From assembly GCA_014843695.1 (NCBI GenBank), contig CM026386.1, positions 84,371,791 to 84,435,790 of the forward strand: a stretch of DNA of 64,000 nucleotides. The letters run 5' to 3'. The notes under the pieces are model-generated. The model saw nothing but the letters and a program-made list of their open reading frames with translations. It was not told where the DNA came from and did no database searches. The number at the start of each line of letters is the position of its first letter. Within the stretch, counting starts at the first letter, position 1. A program made the translations under genes and the position numbers. Positions 58,501 through 64,000 of this stretch are shown here, in pieces. Origin of the DNA: Archivesica marissinica. Its lineage: Eukaryota > Mollusca > Bivalvia > Venerida > Vesicomyidae.

Positions 58501-60292
58501 CAATCGAGTTAAAATAAATGTGTATAAACTAATCTAAATTTAGAGAACAGTATCTGACACACTATCCAGCAACACCAGACATAATTGTTTGTGTCATGAA
58601 TTCAATAGGTTTGAATGGTAACATAGTTTATACAAATTTATATTAGCTCAATTGCGAAACAAGTTCTTACAACTTATATTAATCGCTCTCGAGACCTCAT
58701 TCCTGGTGTAATCCATCACCATGAGAGAGAGAGAGAGAAGAGGCAATGTGGAATTTTACCTAAGGGCACAAAAATAACAGCTCCAGCTGAGGCTCGAACT
58801 ACAGGTCTTTCGCACCTGAAGCGAAAGCGCTACCACTGAGTTACTACGACTTCCACTATTGTAATTGTAACATGCGCCGTGACATGATTATTACGTAGCC
58901 ATATTATGTGTTGTTGAAACAAACTGAGTCATTTTGATGGAATGTTACGGACAATTTTCGGAATATTATTGGTGTTTGCTATGACTAACAAACACATCAA
59001 AAACGGGAAGAAATCAATGTTATCTTTTTTTATTAATGATAGAGTAGAAGAAGTTGCAGTCCGGACAGGAAATATTGTACCTATATTTCACCCGTAATCT
59101 CTATGAGTGACCTTGACCTTGAAGCTACGGACCTGTGTCTTGTATATGATATATCACCTACCGTATATATGGTGATCATTTATGGCATATAAGTTTTAAA
59201 AGCCCGGACCAGAATTTGTGACCTATATTTCACATTAAAACTCGTGACCTTGACATTGAAGCTACAGACCTGGGTCATGTGTACGATATATCACCTCTAT
59301 ATGACAAAACATTTGTGACACATTATTTTTGAAATATCTTTATAGCCAAAGAAGTTACAGCCCAGACCGAAAATATCCTACACAAATTTCACATTTAACC
59401 TCCAACAGTCCATTGGATATCACTGCAAGGTGAGTGACAAAGCAACAGTCCATTGAATATCACTGACAGACGGATCTGTAGTCCAGTGGTAACACGCTGG
59501 ACTGGTAATCCAGGGATCGCAGGTTCGATCCCCCGTCTGACCCTAATAAAATTAACAGTCTTTCAGATGGGACGTTAAACCGAGGTCTCGTGTCGGTGCT
59601 TTACACCGTGCACGTAAAAGAACCAGAGGAGATTCTGGAATTGGTCTCTGTCTGTATCATACACTATCATACACTATCCTCCAAAATCTAAAATAACTAA
59701 TCTCTTCAGGAGGCGTCGCTCATATGGGTAACCGGTAGCGAAGATAAATAAACGTAAAACACACAAGGACATCACTGCAAGGTTCGAGTGACAAAGCAAG
59801 GGTTCATTGGATATCACTGCAATGTTCGAGTGACAAAGCAACAGTCCATTGGATATCACTGCAATGTTTGAGTGACAAAGCAACATGCCATTGGATATCA
59901 CTGCAATGTTTGAGTGACAAAGCAACATGCCATTGGATATCACTGCAATGTTTGAGTGACAAAGCAACATGCCATTGGATATCACTGCAATGTTTGAGTG
60001 ACAAAGCAACATGCCATTGGATATCACTGCAATGTTCGAGTGACAAAGCAACATGCCATTGGATATCACTGCAATGTTCGAGTGACAAAGCAACATGCCA
60101 TTGGATATCACTGCAATGTTCGAGTGACAAAGCAACATGCCATTGGATATCACTGAAATGAATGGATTAATTAGCCTTACCATTCCAGTTGATTTACAAG
60201 AAATGCTTTCAGCAGATTGAACTCTGTGGTTCCAATGCTGGCAGTGGAGTCAATAACAAACACTAGATCCATGGCAATATTACATTTATCAC
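28394..60292 (-). CDS. Multi-vWA-domain extracellular protein, partial gene
   Basis: Minus-strand exons in order: 60292-60181, 57198-57072, 54358-54058 (vWA A); 49639-49492, 47318-47054, 44849-44655 (vWA B); 38642-38284 (second half of vWA C); 31818-31693; 31071-30910 (GCC2/GCC3-like); 28505-28394 (start of vWA D). Phases agree at every junction except B3 to C2. Each domain start carries a MIDAS DxSxS motif or variant (DSTAS, DMSES, DATAS) and each core an ITDG-type strand. vWA domains bind ligands through a metal; the cysteine-rich module resembles those in SVEP1-like and ephrin-receptor-like proteins. A secreted matrix, adhesion or shell protein is inferred. No signal peptide or stop codon is in the window. 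The orthologue is not identified. Confidence 0.75.
28564..28817. mobile_element. TTAA-flanked double-hairpin MITE, 254 bp
   Basis: The ends are TTAACCCATTTCATTCTGGA and its inverse with one mismatch over 22 bp, with TTAA at both edges. Inside are two separate palindromes built on ACATAGATCCAGATCAG...CTGATCAGGATCTATGT and AACAGCATAGAGCCTGAT...GGCTCTATG. A piggyBac-like TTAA target is suggested. Confidence 0.7.
28963..29228 (+). mobile_element. SINE family S2
   Basis: Starts within the tRNA-like head (CTGGACTGGTAATCCAGGGA) with B box AGGTTTGATCCC, and ends GATAAATAAATGTAAAATAC. The first bases of the head are missing. It lies about 50 bp before the 23-bp array. Confidence 0.8.
29275..29666. 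repeat. 23-bp minisatellite, about 17 copies
   Basis: The unit is built on TAGTGTACTATTTACTGGTC. The right end abuts an S2 SINE fragment. Confidence 0.95.
29667..29720 (-). mobile_element. SINE family S2, head fragment
   Basis: Only the tRNA-like head remains (GCGATCCCTGGGTTACCAGT, CCACTGGACTACAG). It is fused directly to the end of the 23-bp array. Confidence 0.7.
29957..30043 (+). CDS. Candidate plus-strand exon, unidentified
   Basis: An 87-bp frame between an acceptor-like AATTTATAG and a donor-like GTAACC encodes KEGILGLKVKIAGEELNIPI and QNTNILTIQ, phase 0 at both ends. The composition is protein-like in AT-rich surroundings, but it shows no family I know. It does not look like the missing part of HAUS5, although exon 6 of that gene also ends in phase 0. 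The rest of 29721-30400 shows nothing else. Confidence 0.3.
30404..30785. repeat. 27-bp minisatellite derived from the donor of the GCC2-like exon, about 14 copies
   Basis: On the minus strand the unit reads GCATTCCAG|GTAAGTTAAT followed by GGATTGCT. The true exon end is GCATTCTGG|GTAAGTTTAAT. Three to four diverged units between 30785 and 30910 link the array to the exon. The exon frame itself hits a stop at 30866. Confidence 0.9.
30910..31071 (-). CDS. GCC2/GCC3-like cysteine-rich exon of the vWA gene
   Basis: Encodes PCDSGFDVGADGRCDECAKD, TYRDKYSSYTCQSCPDDSLT and DATGKTSENDC. The spacing C-x-G-x-x-x-x-x-x-x-G-x-C-x-x-C-x-x-x-T-Y-x-D, then C-x-x-C-P and G-x-x-S-x-x-D-C, is that of the ephrin-receptor-like GCC2/GCC3 module found in SVEP1 and related proteins. 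Acceptor GTTGTTTCAG, donor GTAAGT, phase 1 at both ends, so the exon can be shuffled as a unit. Confidence 0.8.
31140..31345. mobile_element. Double-hairpin MITE relative, decayed ends
   Basis: Two palindromes are present: GCAAACAGCATAGAGCC...GACTCTATGCTGCTTGC and AACAACATAGATCCTGATCAG-type arms ending ATTGTTTGC. They are the same modules as in the 28564 element, but clean terminal TTAACCC ends are not seen. Confidence 0.6.
31693..31818 (-). CDS. Probable exon of the vWA gene between vWA C and the GCC2-like module
   Basis: A 126-bp frame with acceptor GAACTAG and donor GTGTAC, phase 1 at both ends, encodes LNNTIKELDRFGYLFKVLSA and GHTVGVVMVYRYSPEFQSQD. It can be included or skipped without changing the frame. 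The family is not recognised. Its first 57 bases with the acceptor are repeated upstream. Confidence 0.5.
31755..32070. repeat. 77-bp tandem repeat of an acceptor plus exon start, 4 copies
   Basis: Each minus-strand unit carries TCTATGAAATAG|ATCTGAAC and on to AAAGTACTGTCTGCT, that is the acceptor and first 57 bases of the 31693-31818 exon. The unit is not a multiple of three, so the copies are out of frame with each other. 32071-32290 shows nothing. Confidence 0.85.
32290..38235. repeat. 37-bp minisatellite, about 160 copies
   Basis: The unit contains TATGTATGGGACTTGGTACC (with a KpnI site) and CTATGATTTCTACTGT. Variants (ACCACT/ACCTCT, GATTT/GGTTT, an extra CTACTGTT) are arranged in blocks of about 250-500 bp that recur at about 32840, 33860 and 35370, giving a higher-order pattern. 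All frames here are repeat artefacts. Confidence 0.97.
38284..38642 (-). CDS. vWA C, second-half exon
   Basis: Acceptor TTTCTATAATGCAG, donor GTTAGA. One base, then FNLLKASVIEVSESTDIDTL, later RNIVIITDKSVTNFV, LKQVGVKILIVNAGDDPG and WSIQWSLCK, ending in phase 1. The strand-helix pattern (VIEV, IVIITD, VKILIVNAG) is the core and last half of a vWA domain; K replaces the usual G after ITD. The matching MIDAS exon was not found upstream. The end phase fits either the 31.7 kb exon or the GCC2-like exon directly. Confidence 0.75.
38643..39110 (-). other. Intron, nothing certain
   Basis: A minus-strand frame at 39018-38803 with an acidic, His-rich segment is noted but lacks splice sites and family likeness. 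No vWA MIDAS exon is visible here. Confidence 0.4.
39110..39500. repeat. Composite 41+26-bp minisatellite, about 6 higher-order units
   Basis: Units share ACACGAGCAACAGAAATAAA followed by GATACA; alternate units add ATAGTGAGTATTTCA. Confidence 0.9.
39655..39975. repeat. 27-bp minisatellite, about 12 copies
   Basis: The unit is TAATGTACTATAGTATTAGT plus ACTGTCG. It is near-palindromic in the middle. Confidence 0.95.
40000..40170 (+). mobile_element. Diverged SINE, S5-like
   Basis: The tail shares ATGGATTCCATCAGGAATGAGG and CTCGAGCTCGATT with S5 elements. The head contains a B-box-like GCACGTTTGAACCC. It is divergent and may be a related family. Confidence 0.45.
40325..44275. repeat. 38-bp minisatellite, about 100 copies
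   Basis: The unit contains TATCTTGGTGGTAAACATGT and ATCACTAGAGACAAGAA. A shortened form (CATGTAGAGGTATCTTGG) lacks the second half. It lies in the vWA gene between B3 and C2, where the missing C MIDAS exon would be expected. Confidence 0.97.
44325..44512 (+). mobile_element. SINE family S5
   Basis: Contains CGAGCCCCGCTGGACCCGTT, AGGCATTTAAATTCCA, GGTCTCGAGAGTGATTTA and TTGTTTCGCAATCGAGC. The tRNA-like head is truncated. Confidence 0.75.
44655..44849 (-). CDS. vWA B, third exon
   Basis: Acceptor TTTTGTTATCAG. Encodes IEDKRMYVVAVGVGASDVIF, ERELNTISTTGPDSTILVTS and QSDVCPENFECS. VVAVGVG is the penultimate vWA strand and QSDVC the usual closing cysteine. The donor chosen is GTAGCT (phase 0); GTACCT (phase 2) or GTAATG (phase 1) a little downstream are alternatives that would add VAYIW or VAYIWYL. 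Confidence 0.75.
44870..45815. repeat. 22-bp minisatellite, about 40 copies
   Basis: The unit is GCTTGTATTAACATAATCAC plus AT, with a 13-bp short form (GCTTGTATTAAAT). It begins about 20 bases from the exon B3 acceptor. Confidence 0.95.
45846..46060 (+). mobile_element. SINE family S3
   Basis: The head GATTAGTGCAGTGGCTAGCA and B box AGGTTCGATCTT are followed by the S3 body. It is more diverged than the 6882 copy. 46061-46334 shows nothing further. Confidence 0.65.
46335..46559. mobile_element. TTAA-flanked hairpin MITE, copy 1
   Basis: Begins TTAACCCATTCAACCCCAAG (this first 47-bp block is duplicated) and ends with the inverse GAAAGGGTTAA. The centre holds AGATCCTGACGAGCC...GGCTCATCTGGATCT as a hairpin. 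Confidence 0.65.
46606..46851. mobile_element. TTAA-flanked hairpin MITE, copy 2
   Basis: Same ends and hairpin as copy 1, 46 bp away and in the same orientation; the hairpin arms are lengthened by GCTCGTTACGAGC. Confidence 0.7.
47054..47318 (-). CDS. vWA B, second exon
   Basis: Acceptor GCTTTTTCAG, donor GTATGT. Encodes LDISATKVQIGVLSFGATLN, then VAGIGTVTDEALNEAEAMLD and ATKVILIITDGKSKDY. Contains the vWA strand VQIGVLSF, the MIDAS threonine loop (GTVTDEAL) and the ITDG aspartate. Phases fit the exons on both sides. Confidence 0.85.
47440..49075. repeat. 51-bp minisatellite, about 32 copies
   Basis: The unit contains TCTATGCCTGTAGCAGGAGC and CATGGCATTGTCAGTTAGGC. Because 51 is divisible by three, frames stay open on both strands by chance. 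A stretch near 48590-48780 is more scrambled. Confidence 0.95.
49492..49639 (-). CDS. vWA B, first exon (MIDAS exon)
   Basis: Acceptor GTTTACATTATAG, donor GTAAAT. Encodes AHDWTAPVVQVNVNCDLRLD, MIFIMDMSESMNNGQIGLMK and LQLVGFVD. DMSES is a full MIDAS motif. It joins exon A3 directly in phase (G plus CC gives Ala). 49080-49491 is plain intron. Confidence 0.85.
49683..49962 (+). mobile_element. tRNA-derived SINE related to S4
   Basis: The head GGGGTAGTGGATAAGGCTGT and B box AGGTTCGAATCCC are followed by a body different from S4 (ATGACCTGAGCTGTTGGAAG) and an A-rich end (CCCAAACCAAACAAACA). Confidence 0.7.
50005..50165 (-). mobile_element. SINE family S5, minus-strand partial
   Basis: Contains TTAGCTCGATTGCGAAACAA and the body with GGAATCCATCACCATGAG; the tRNA head is missing. 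Confidence 0.75.
50190..50407. mobile_element. Double-hairpin MITE
   Basis: Two palindromes: AACAACATAGATTCGGATCAG...CTGATCAGG-TTTATGTTGTTTGC and GCAAACAGCATAGAGCCTGA...TCTGGCTCGATGCTGTTTGC. The right end (GCAAAGGGTTAA) and left end (TTTACCCTTTTC) are approximate inverted repeats. Confidence 0.7.
50500..52850. repeat. 31-bp minisatellite, about 75 copies
   Basis: The unit is ACATGTACTAGAGAATACAG plus GCATCACTTAG. It is very homogeneous, with GAGAAT/GCAAAT/GATAAT variants that occur in repeating patterns early in the array. 52851-53124 shows nothing. Confidence 0.97.
53125..53300. repeat. About 50-bp tandem repeat, 3.5 copies
   Basis: The unit contains ATAGCAGCGGGTGTCACAAC and CAATAAGGCAATTATATC. 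Confidence 0.85.
53599..53700 (-). CDS. Weak candidate exon of the vWA gene
   Basis: A 102-bp frame with acceptor-like GATACAG and strong donor GTAAGT, phase 1 at both ends, encodes REKACLRVYAVPRMIYLPVP. It could be inserted between A3 and B1 without breaking frame, but those two also join perfectly without it and the acceptor lacks a pyrimidine tract. Confidence 0.22.
53790..54015. repeat. 43-45-bp minisatellite, 5 copies
   Basis: The unit contains GGAAATGCAATGACGATGTA and ATGCATGGATGAAGTA. It begins about 40 bases beyond the exon A3 donor. Extended minus-strand frames are artefacts. Confidence 0.92.
54058..54358 (-). CDS. vWA A, third exon
   Basis: Acceptor TTTACACACAG, donor GTAATC (phase 1). 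Encodes GGDMITNTASALEMASKTLE, then NIPNVIFIVTDGISNNPY, KSRIVVLGVGSQYFLPELRS and LLPALDAYTTICK. Contains the MIDAS threonine loop (TNTASAL), the VTDG aspartate, the VVLGVG strand and the closing cysteine, so domain A is complete across three exons. Confidence 0.88.
54415..54600 (-). mobile_element. SINE family S5
   Basis: Contains TTAGCTCGATTGCAAAACAA, CTCGAGACCTCATTCCAGAT and GGCTCCGAGCGGGGCTC. The head is truncated. Confidence 0.78.
55144..55290. repeat. 20-bp tandem repeat, 7 copies
   Basis: Unit AGGCCCGTATCATATAAACT. The preceding intron 54601-55143 shows nothing else. Confidence 0.95.
55447..56214. mobile_element. TIR element with TA edges, 768 bp
   Basis: The ends are TACC(A/G)TATTTAGCTATGTATAG-type inverted repeats, 27 bp with one mismatch, bounded by TA. 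GTGTATAATGCGCA is repeated inside near each end. It contains an S5 tail fragment (55583-55618) and a short TCTCAAAC-rich tandem tract (55645-55725). No transposase frame, so non-autonomous; Tc1/mariner-type is inferred. Confidence 0.75.
56215..57071 (-). other. Intron A2-A3, probable old repeat
   Basis: GGCCATCTTGGAT and TTCGTGAGAAGAA-like phrases recur two to three times at 56500-56950, suggesting a decayed dispersed repeat. No exon seen. Confidence 0.4.
57072..57198 (-). CDS. vWA A, second exon
   Basis: Acceptor TATATTGAAG, donor GTATGC. One base completes Trp, then FEIGSTMTDTQIALVRIGTV and TDKGSVTDAIRALQ, phase 0 at the end. IALVRIGT is the second vWA strand. Confidence 0.82.
57285..57554 (+). 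mobile_element. SINE family S4 with perfect 14-bp target duplication
   Basis: TAGAACTCGATACC lies at 57271-57284 and 57555-57568. The sequence is nearly identical to the 14975-15239 copy. Confidence 0.92.
57690..57900. mobile_element. Double-hairpin MITE
   Basis: The same two palindromes as the other family members: GCAAACAGCATAGAGCC...GATGCTGTTTGC and GCAAACATAGATCCTGATCA...CTGGATCTATGTTTGC-type arms. It ends GCAAAGGGTTAA; the left terminus is eroded. Confidence 0.68.
57970..58200 (-). mobile_element. SINE family S5, near full length
   Basis: Tail TTAGCTCGATTGCGAAACCA, body with CTCGAGACCTCATTCATGAT, and tRNA-like head complement GCTCCAGTGGGGCCCGAAC. Confidence 0.82.
58298..58540 (+). mobile_element. 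SINE family S5, full length, opposite orientation
   Basis: The head GATAGCGCAATGGTAGCGCG (A box) and B-box-like GAGTTCAAGCCCC are followed by the full body and the tail TTGTTTCGCAATCGAG. Confidence 0.85.
58625..58860 (-). mobile_element. SINE family S5, third copy in the cluster
   Basis: Contains TTAGCTCAATTGCGAAACAA, a GAGAGAGAGAG tract, and the head complement CTTTCGCACCTGAAGCG. Three S5 copies in alternating orientation lie within 900 bp. Confidence 0.82.
59045..59400. repeat. Diverged direct repeat of about 165 bp, 2 units
   Basis: GTGACCTTGAC-TTGAAGCTAC, GACCTG-GTC-TGT and GATATATCACCT recur in order in both units. It is probably part of a dispersed invertebrate repeat; the class is not recognised. 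The preceding 58861-59044 shows nothing. Confidence 0.6.
59405..60165. repeat. 42-bp minisatellite interrupted by a SINE, about 11 copies
   Basis: The unit contains CATTGGATATCACTGCAATG and TTCGAGTGACAAAGCAA. About 1.5 copies lie before, and the rest after, the S2 SINE at 59470-59765. The array ends 15-20 bases from the exon A1 donor. Confidence 0.93.
59470..59765 (+). mobile_element. SINE family S2, full length, inside the 42-bp array
   Basis: The head CTGTAGTCCAGTGGTAACAC and B box AGGTTCGATCCCC are followed by the whole S2 body, ending AAACGTAAAACACAC. This is the best-preserved S2 copy here. Confidence 0.88.
60181..60292 (-). CDS. vWA A, first exon (MIDAS exon)
   Basis: Acceptor GTTCATTTCAG, donor GTAAGG. 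Two bases, then DKCNIAMDLVFVIDSTASIG and TTEFNLLKAFLVNQLE plus two bases. DSTAS is a MIDAS motif. Starts in phase 1, so at least one more exon lies further upstream, to the right. Confidence 0.85.
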
Positions 60293-60339
60293 CTGAAATG
60301 AACAATACAAAACTACAATCATGATGTTAATAACAACTT

Positions 60340-60500
60340 TGACAGAGATTTAACAGAATTAGGTTTGGTATTGATCATTCTCTGCAAGTATTTTGGAAGT
60401 AGGTCAGAGATTTGGCAGAATTAGGTTTGACACTGATTATTCTCTGCAAGTATTTTGGAAGTAGGTCAGAGATTTATCAAAATTAGGCTTGATACTTATC
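60340..60500. repeat. 66-bp tandem duplication, about 2.3 copies
   Basis: The unit contains TTCTCTGCAAGTATTTTGGA and AGTAGGTCAGAGATTT. Confidence 0.85.
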
Positions 60501-60743
60501 ATTTGCACCAAGTCTTGTTGAACTCTAACCAAGGTTAACCAGATCTCGTCCAGAGAAAAAAGGCGAAAACTCGACTAAAAAATCAAGAGAAAGCAACTTG
60601 ACAATGTTGTGCACATCTACTGTAGGTTTGGTACTAATTCTTCTCTCCATGTGAAATATGACAAACGTTTATGGTAAATTCTGTGCCACACTACATGTAC
60701 AACTGATAAACACAGACAGACAGAAACGAAATCAATATATGGA

Positions 60744-60944
60744 CAGTCTACATGATCCGTTATGTCGAATTCCGTCGGACCGAACATAATACTTCGACAT
60801 AACTGAAGATTGACATGGCGAAATTCTATTTAAACGGAGCCAGTTATATGTAAAATGGTAGTCTCTAACACGTGACTTTGATCCGATTTCGAGATAACCG
60901 GAGAATTTGACATAACCAACTTTGACATAGCGGATGTAGACTGT
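60744..60944. mobile_element. Small pogo-type MITE, about 200 bp
   Basis: The ends CAGTCTACATGATCCGTTAT and the inverse of CAGTCTACATCCGCTATGTC are imperfect inverted repeats starting with CAG. TA follows the right end. Confidence 0.55.
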
Positions 60945-61155
60945 ATTTAGGGAGAAGAACTATACAAGTTTTCTTTCGTTCCTTTCAGTGTACTGCTGTT
61001 ACATTTTATGTAAAATTTTCATTTCTTAATTACATGTACGTGTAAAAATACTGAAATAAATAATGTTTACACTAATATATGTATCACACAGGGAAGGGAC
61101 AAGTAACTAGAATTATCACTATAGGTATTTATTGTCAATCGCCCTGTTTTCATAC

Positions 61156-61219
61156 CTCGCCTGTCTTCGGATCTTTGTCACTACTCTCAGCAATATGTGG
61201 TTTGTTTAATGAGTTCACA
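61156..61219 (-). CDS. Weak candidate minus-strand exon
   Basis: A 64-bp frame with acceptor-like AAAGTTATAG and donor GTATGA encodes NSLNKPHIAESSDKDPKTGE. If real it could be an N-terminal exon of the vWA gene, but the end phase (0) does not join A1 directly. Confidence 0.25.
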
Positions 61220-61363
61220 CTATAACTTTTCAAAGAGCAAAATGCAGAAAAAACAGGTAAATATTCGCATACAATGTATTATTTCGAAAATATGTAAATG
61301 TTGAACTTTCCCCCCCCAAAAAACGTCATTTTCTTTATTGTTATCTTGTAATAACACAAAACA

Positions 61364-61501
61364 GCTAATATCAAGGGAGATAAACGTCGATGGTGAGGCC
61401 ACAAAAGCGCCAATTAAAATGGCACTTAAAATTCAAGAGAAGACCCATTATCCGAACACGTACGAAGTGTCTCCAACAAGTACACGAAATCACCCTAAAA
61501 C
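61364..61501 (+). CDS. Candidate plus-strand exon, unidentified
   Basis: After a pyrimidine-rich stretch and ACAAAACAG, an open frame encodes LISREINVDGEATKAPIKMA, LKIQEKTHYPNTYEVSPTST and RNHPKT. It ends at a good donor (ACAG|GTAAAT) in phase 1. The composition is protein-like and the family is unknown. The following intron would contain the S2 SINE and the 65-bp array. Confidence 0.4.
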
Positions 61502-61659
61502 AGGTAAATATAAAGAAAGATGTGGGTTTTTTTTGTTTTTGTAAAATGAGACATTTAATCGGCTGCTTAGGAGGGTCAAGTGAAGGTCAAGAGACAATGC
61601 CATAAAACACTTTCTAACGGTCAACATAAATATGTTGTTCCCCTTATAGCTTCTTCATC

Positions 61660-61905
61660 CAGGGATCGCAGGTTCGATCCCCCGTCTGACACTAATAAAA
61701 TTAATAGTCTTTTCAGATGGGACTTTAAACCGAGGTCTCGTGTCGGTGCTTTACACCGTGCACGTAAAAGAACCAGAGGAGACTCTGAAATGTGTCTCTT
61801 GTCTGTATCATTGCACTATTCTCCAAAAATCTAAAATGACCAATCTCTTCAGGAGGCGTCGCTCAATGGGTAGCCGGTAGTGACGTTAAATAAACGTAAA
61901 CAACA
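61660..61905 (+). mobile_element. SINE family S2, 5'-truncated
   Basis: Starts inside the head (ATCCAGGGATCGCAGGTTCG) and keeps the body and end (TTAAATAAACGTAAAC). Confidence 0.82.
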
Positions 61906-61959
61906 ACAGCTTCTTAATATTTTTTCTTCCAAAATACTATTGTCCATGATATTCCCCAT

Positions 61960-64000
61960 TATTTCAGTATCATCTTTTATTTTCAACTCCTAGCTGTCGT
62001 CTCTATTCACCAAGTGCATTATACTAATTCAGTATCATCTTTTATTTTCAACTCCTAGCTGTCGTCTCTATTCACCAAGTGCATTATACTAATTCAGTAT
62101 CATCTTTTATTTTCAACTCCTAGCTGTCGTCTCTATTCACCAAGTGCATTATACTAATTCAGTATCATCTTTTATTTTCAACTCCTAGCTGTCGTCTCTA
62201 TTCACCAAGTGCATTATACTAATTCAGTATCATCTTTTATTTTCAACTCCTAGCTGTCGTCTCTATTCACCAAGTGCATTATACTAATTCAGTATCATCT
62301 TTTATTTTCAACTCCTAGCTGTCGTCTCTATTCACAAAGTGCATTATACTAATTCAGTATCATCTTTTATTTTCAACTCCTAGCTGTCGTCTCTATTCAC
62401 CAAGTGCATTATACTAATTCAGTATCATCTTTTATTTTCAACTCCTAGCTGTCGTCTCTATTCACCAAGTGCATTATACTAATTCAGTATCATCTTTTAT
62501 TTTCAACTCCTAGCTGTCGTCTCTATTCACCAAGTGCATTATACTAATTCAGTATCATCTTTTATTTTCAACTCCTAGCTGTCGTCTCTATTCACCAAGT
62601 GCATTATACTAATTCAGTATCATCTTTTATTTTCAACTCCTAGCTGTCGTCTCTATTCACCAAGTGCATTATACTAATTCAGTATCATCTTTTATTTTCA
62701 ACTCCTAGCTGTCGTCTCTATTCACCAAGTGCATTATACTAATTTAGTATCATCTTTTATTTTCAACTCCTAGCTGTCGTCTCTATTCACCAAGTGCATT
62801 ATACTAATTCAGTATCATCTTTTATTTTCAACTCCTAGCTGTCGTCTCTATTCACCAAGTGCATTATACTAATTCAGTATCATCTTTTATTTTCAACTCC
62901 TAGCTGTCGTCTCTATTCACCAAGTGCATTATACTAATTCAGTATCATCTTTTATATCCTTTCGTCTCTATTCACCAAGTGCATTATACTAATTCAGTAT
63001 CATCTTTTATTTTCAACTCCTAGCTGTCGTCTCTATTCACCAAGTGCATTATACTAATTCAGTATCATCTTTTATTTTCAACTCCTAGCTGTCGTCTCTA
63101 TTCACCAAGTGCATTATACTAATTCAGTATCATCTTTTATTTTCAACTCCTAGCTGTCGTCTCTATTCACCAAGTGCCTAATTCAGTATCATCTTTTATT
63201 TTCAACTCCTAGCTGTCGTCTCTATTCACCAAGTGCATTATACTAATTCAGTATCATCTTTTATTTTCAACTCCTAGCTGTCGTCTCTATTCACCAAGTG
63301 CATTATACTAATTCAGTATCATCTTTTATTTTCAACTCCTAGCTGTCGTCTCTATTCACCAAGTGCATTATACTAATTCAGTATCATCTTTTATTTTCAA
63401 CTCCTAGCTGTCGTCTCTATTCACCAAGTGCATTATACTAATTCAGTATCATCTTTTATTTTCAACTCCTAGCTGTCGTCTCTATTCACCAAGTGCATTA
63501 TACTAATTCAGTATCATCTTTTATTTTCAACTCCTAGCTGTCGTCTCTATTCACCAAGTGCATTATACTAATTCAGTATCATCTTTTATTTTCAACTCCT
63601 AGCTGTCGTCTCTATTCACCAAGTGCATTATACTAATTCAGTATCATCTTTTATTTTCAACTCCTAGCTGTCGTCTCTATTCACCAAGTGCATTATACTA
63701 ATTCAGTATCATCTTTTATTTTCAACTCCTAGCTGTCGTCTCTATTCACCAAGTGCATTATACTAATTCAGTATCATCTTTTATTTTCAACTCCTAGCTG
63801 TCGTCTCTATTCACCAAGTGCATTATACTAATTCAGTATCCATCTTTTATTTTCAACTCCTAGCTGTCGTCTCTATTCACCAAGTGCATTATACTAATTC
63901 AGTATCATCTTTTATTTTCAACTCCTAGCTGTCGTCTCTATTCACCAAGTGCATTATACTAATTCAGTATCATCTTTTATTTTCAACTCCTAGCTGTCGT
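61960..64000. repeat. 65-bp minisatellite with a splice-acceptor-like unit, about 31 copies
   Basis: The unit runs TACTAATTCAGTATCATC, TTTTATTTTCAACTCCTAG, CTGTCGTCTCTATTCACC, AAGTGCATTA. Copies are almost identical; one is internally deleted near 62950 and one is short near 63175. On the plus strand each unit has a branch-point-like TACTAAT, a pyrimidine tract and CTAG. Runs off the window edge. Confidence 0.96.

Noticed and set aside
59405..60165. 42-bp array as another junction-derived array (exon A1 donor)
   Set aside because: It starts 15-20 bases inside the intron and the unit shares no bases with the exon end, so it is adjacent but not derived. The same holds for the 43-bp array near A3 and the 22-bp array near B3.

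Overview
This looks like nuclear DNA of an invertebrate animal, most probably a bivalve mollusc. The genes are split by GT-AG introns, there are several families of tRNA-derived SINEs, TIR/MITE elements and old LINE and Gypsy relics, and about half of the window is minisatellite. The bivalve assignment rests on the overall repeat character and is an inference. No bacterial-style operons were seen.

Layout. (1) Bases 1-727 hold one open exon of a C2H2 zinc-finger protein on the minus strand, running off the left edge. (2) Bases 728-10372 are intergenic and packed with transposable-element debris: a TA-flanked MITE, LINE fragments, a SINE split by a 1.4 kb TIR element with 8-bp target duplications, further SINEs, and a Ty3/Gypsy pol relic. 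(3) Bases 10373-20062 carry, on the plus strand, the first six coding exons of an augmin subunit, HAUS5. All six are phase-consistent and separated by introns full of tandem arrays. (4) Bases 20375-28405 are tandem arrays around a gap of exactly 1000 N (26864-27863). (5) Bases 28394-60292 carry, on the minus strand, at least ten phase-consistent exons of an extracellular protein with repeated von Willebrand factor A (vWA) domains and a cysteine-rich GCC2/GCC3-like module. Its N-terminus lies beyond 60292 and its C-terminus should lie in or beyond the gap. (6) Bases 60293-64000 hold two weak candidate exons, a small TIR element, a SINE, and a very homogeneous 65-bp array running off the right edge.

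HAUS5 and the vWA gene converge on the N gap and both lack their 3' exons, so the gap probably hides real coding sequence.

The most unusual signal is that many minisatellites are built from exon/intron boundaries. Three donor-side and one acceptor-side array clearly repeat the end of a neighbouring exon together with its splice site: the HAUS5 exon 5 donor, the donor of the GCC2-like exon, the donor of the last vWA exon, and the acceptor of the 31.7 kb exon. The HAUS5 exon 6 donor and exon 2 acceptor show the same in weaker form. The result is tens of decoy splice sites beside real ones. The right-edge array repeats a branch point, pyrimidine tract and AG in every unit. I know of no standard feature class for this, and it is the main thing to check.
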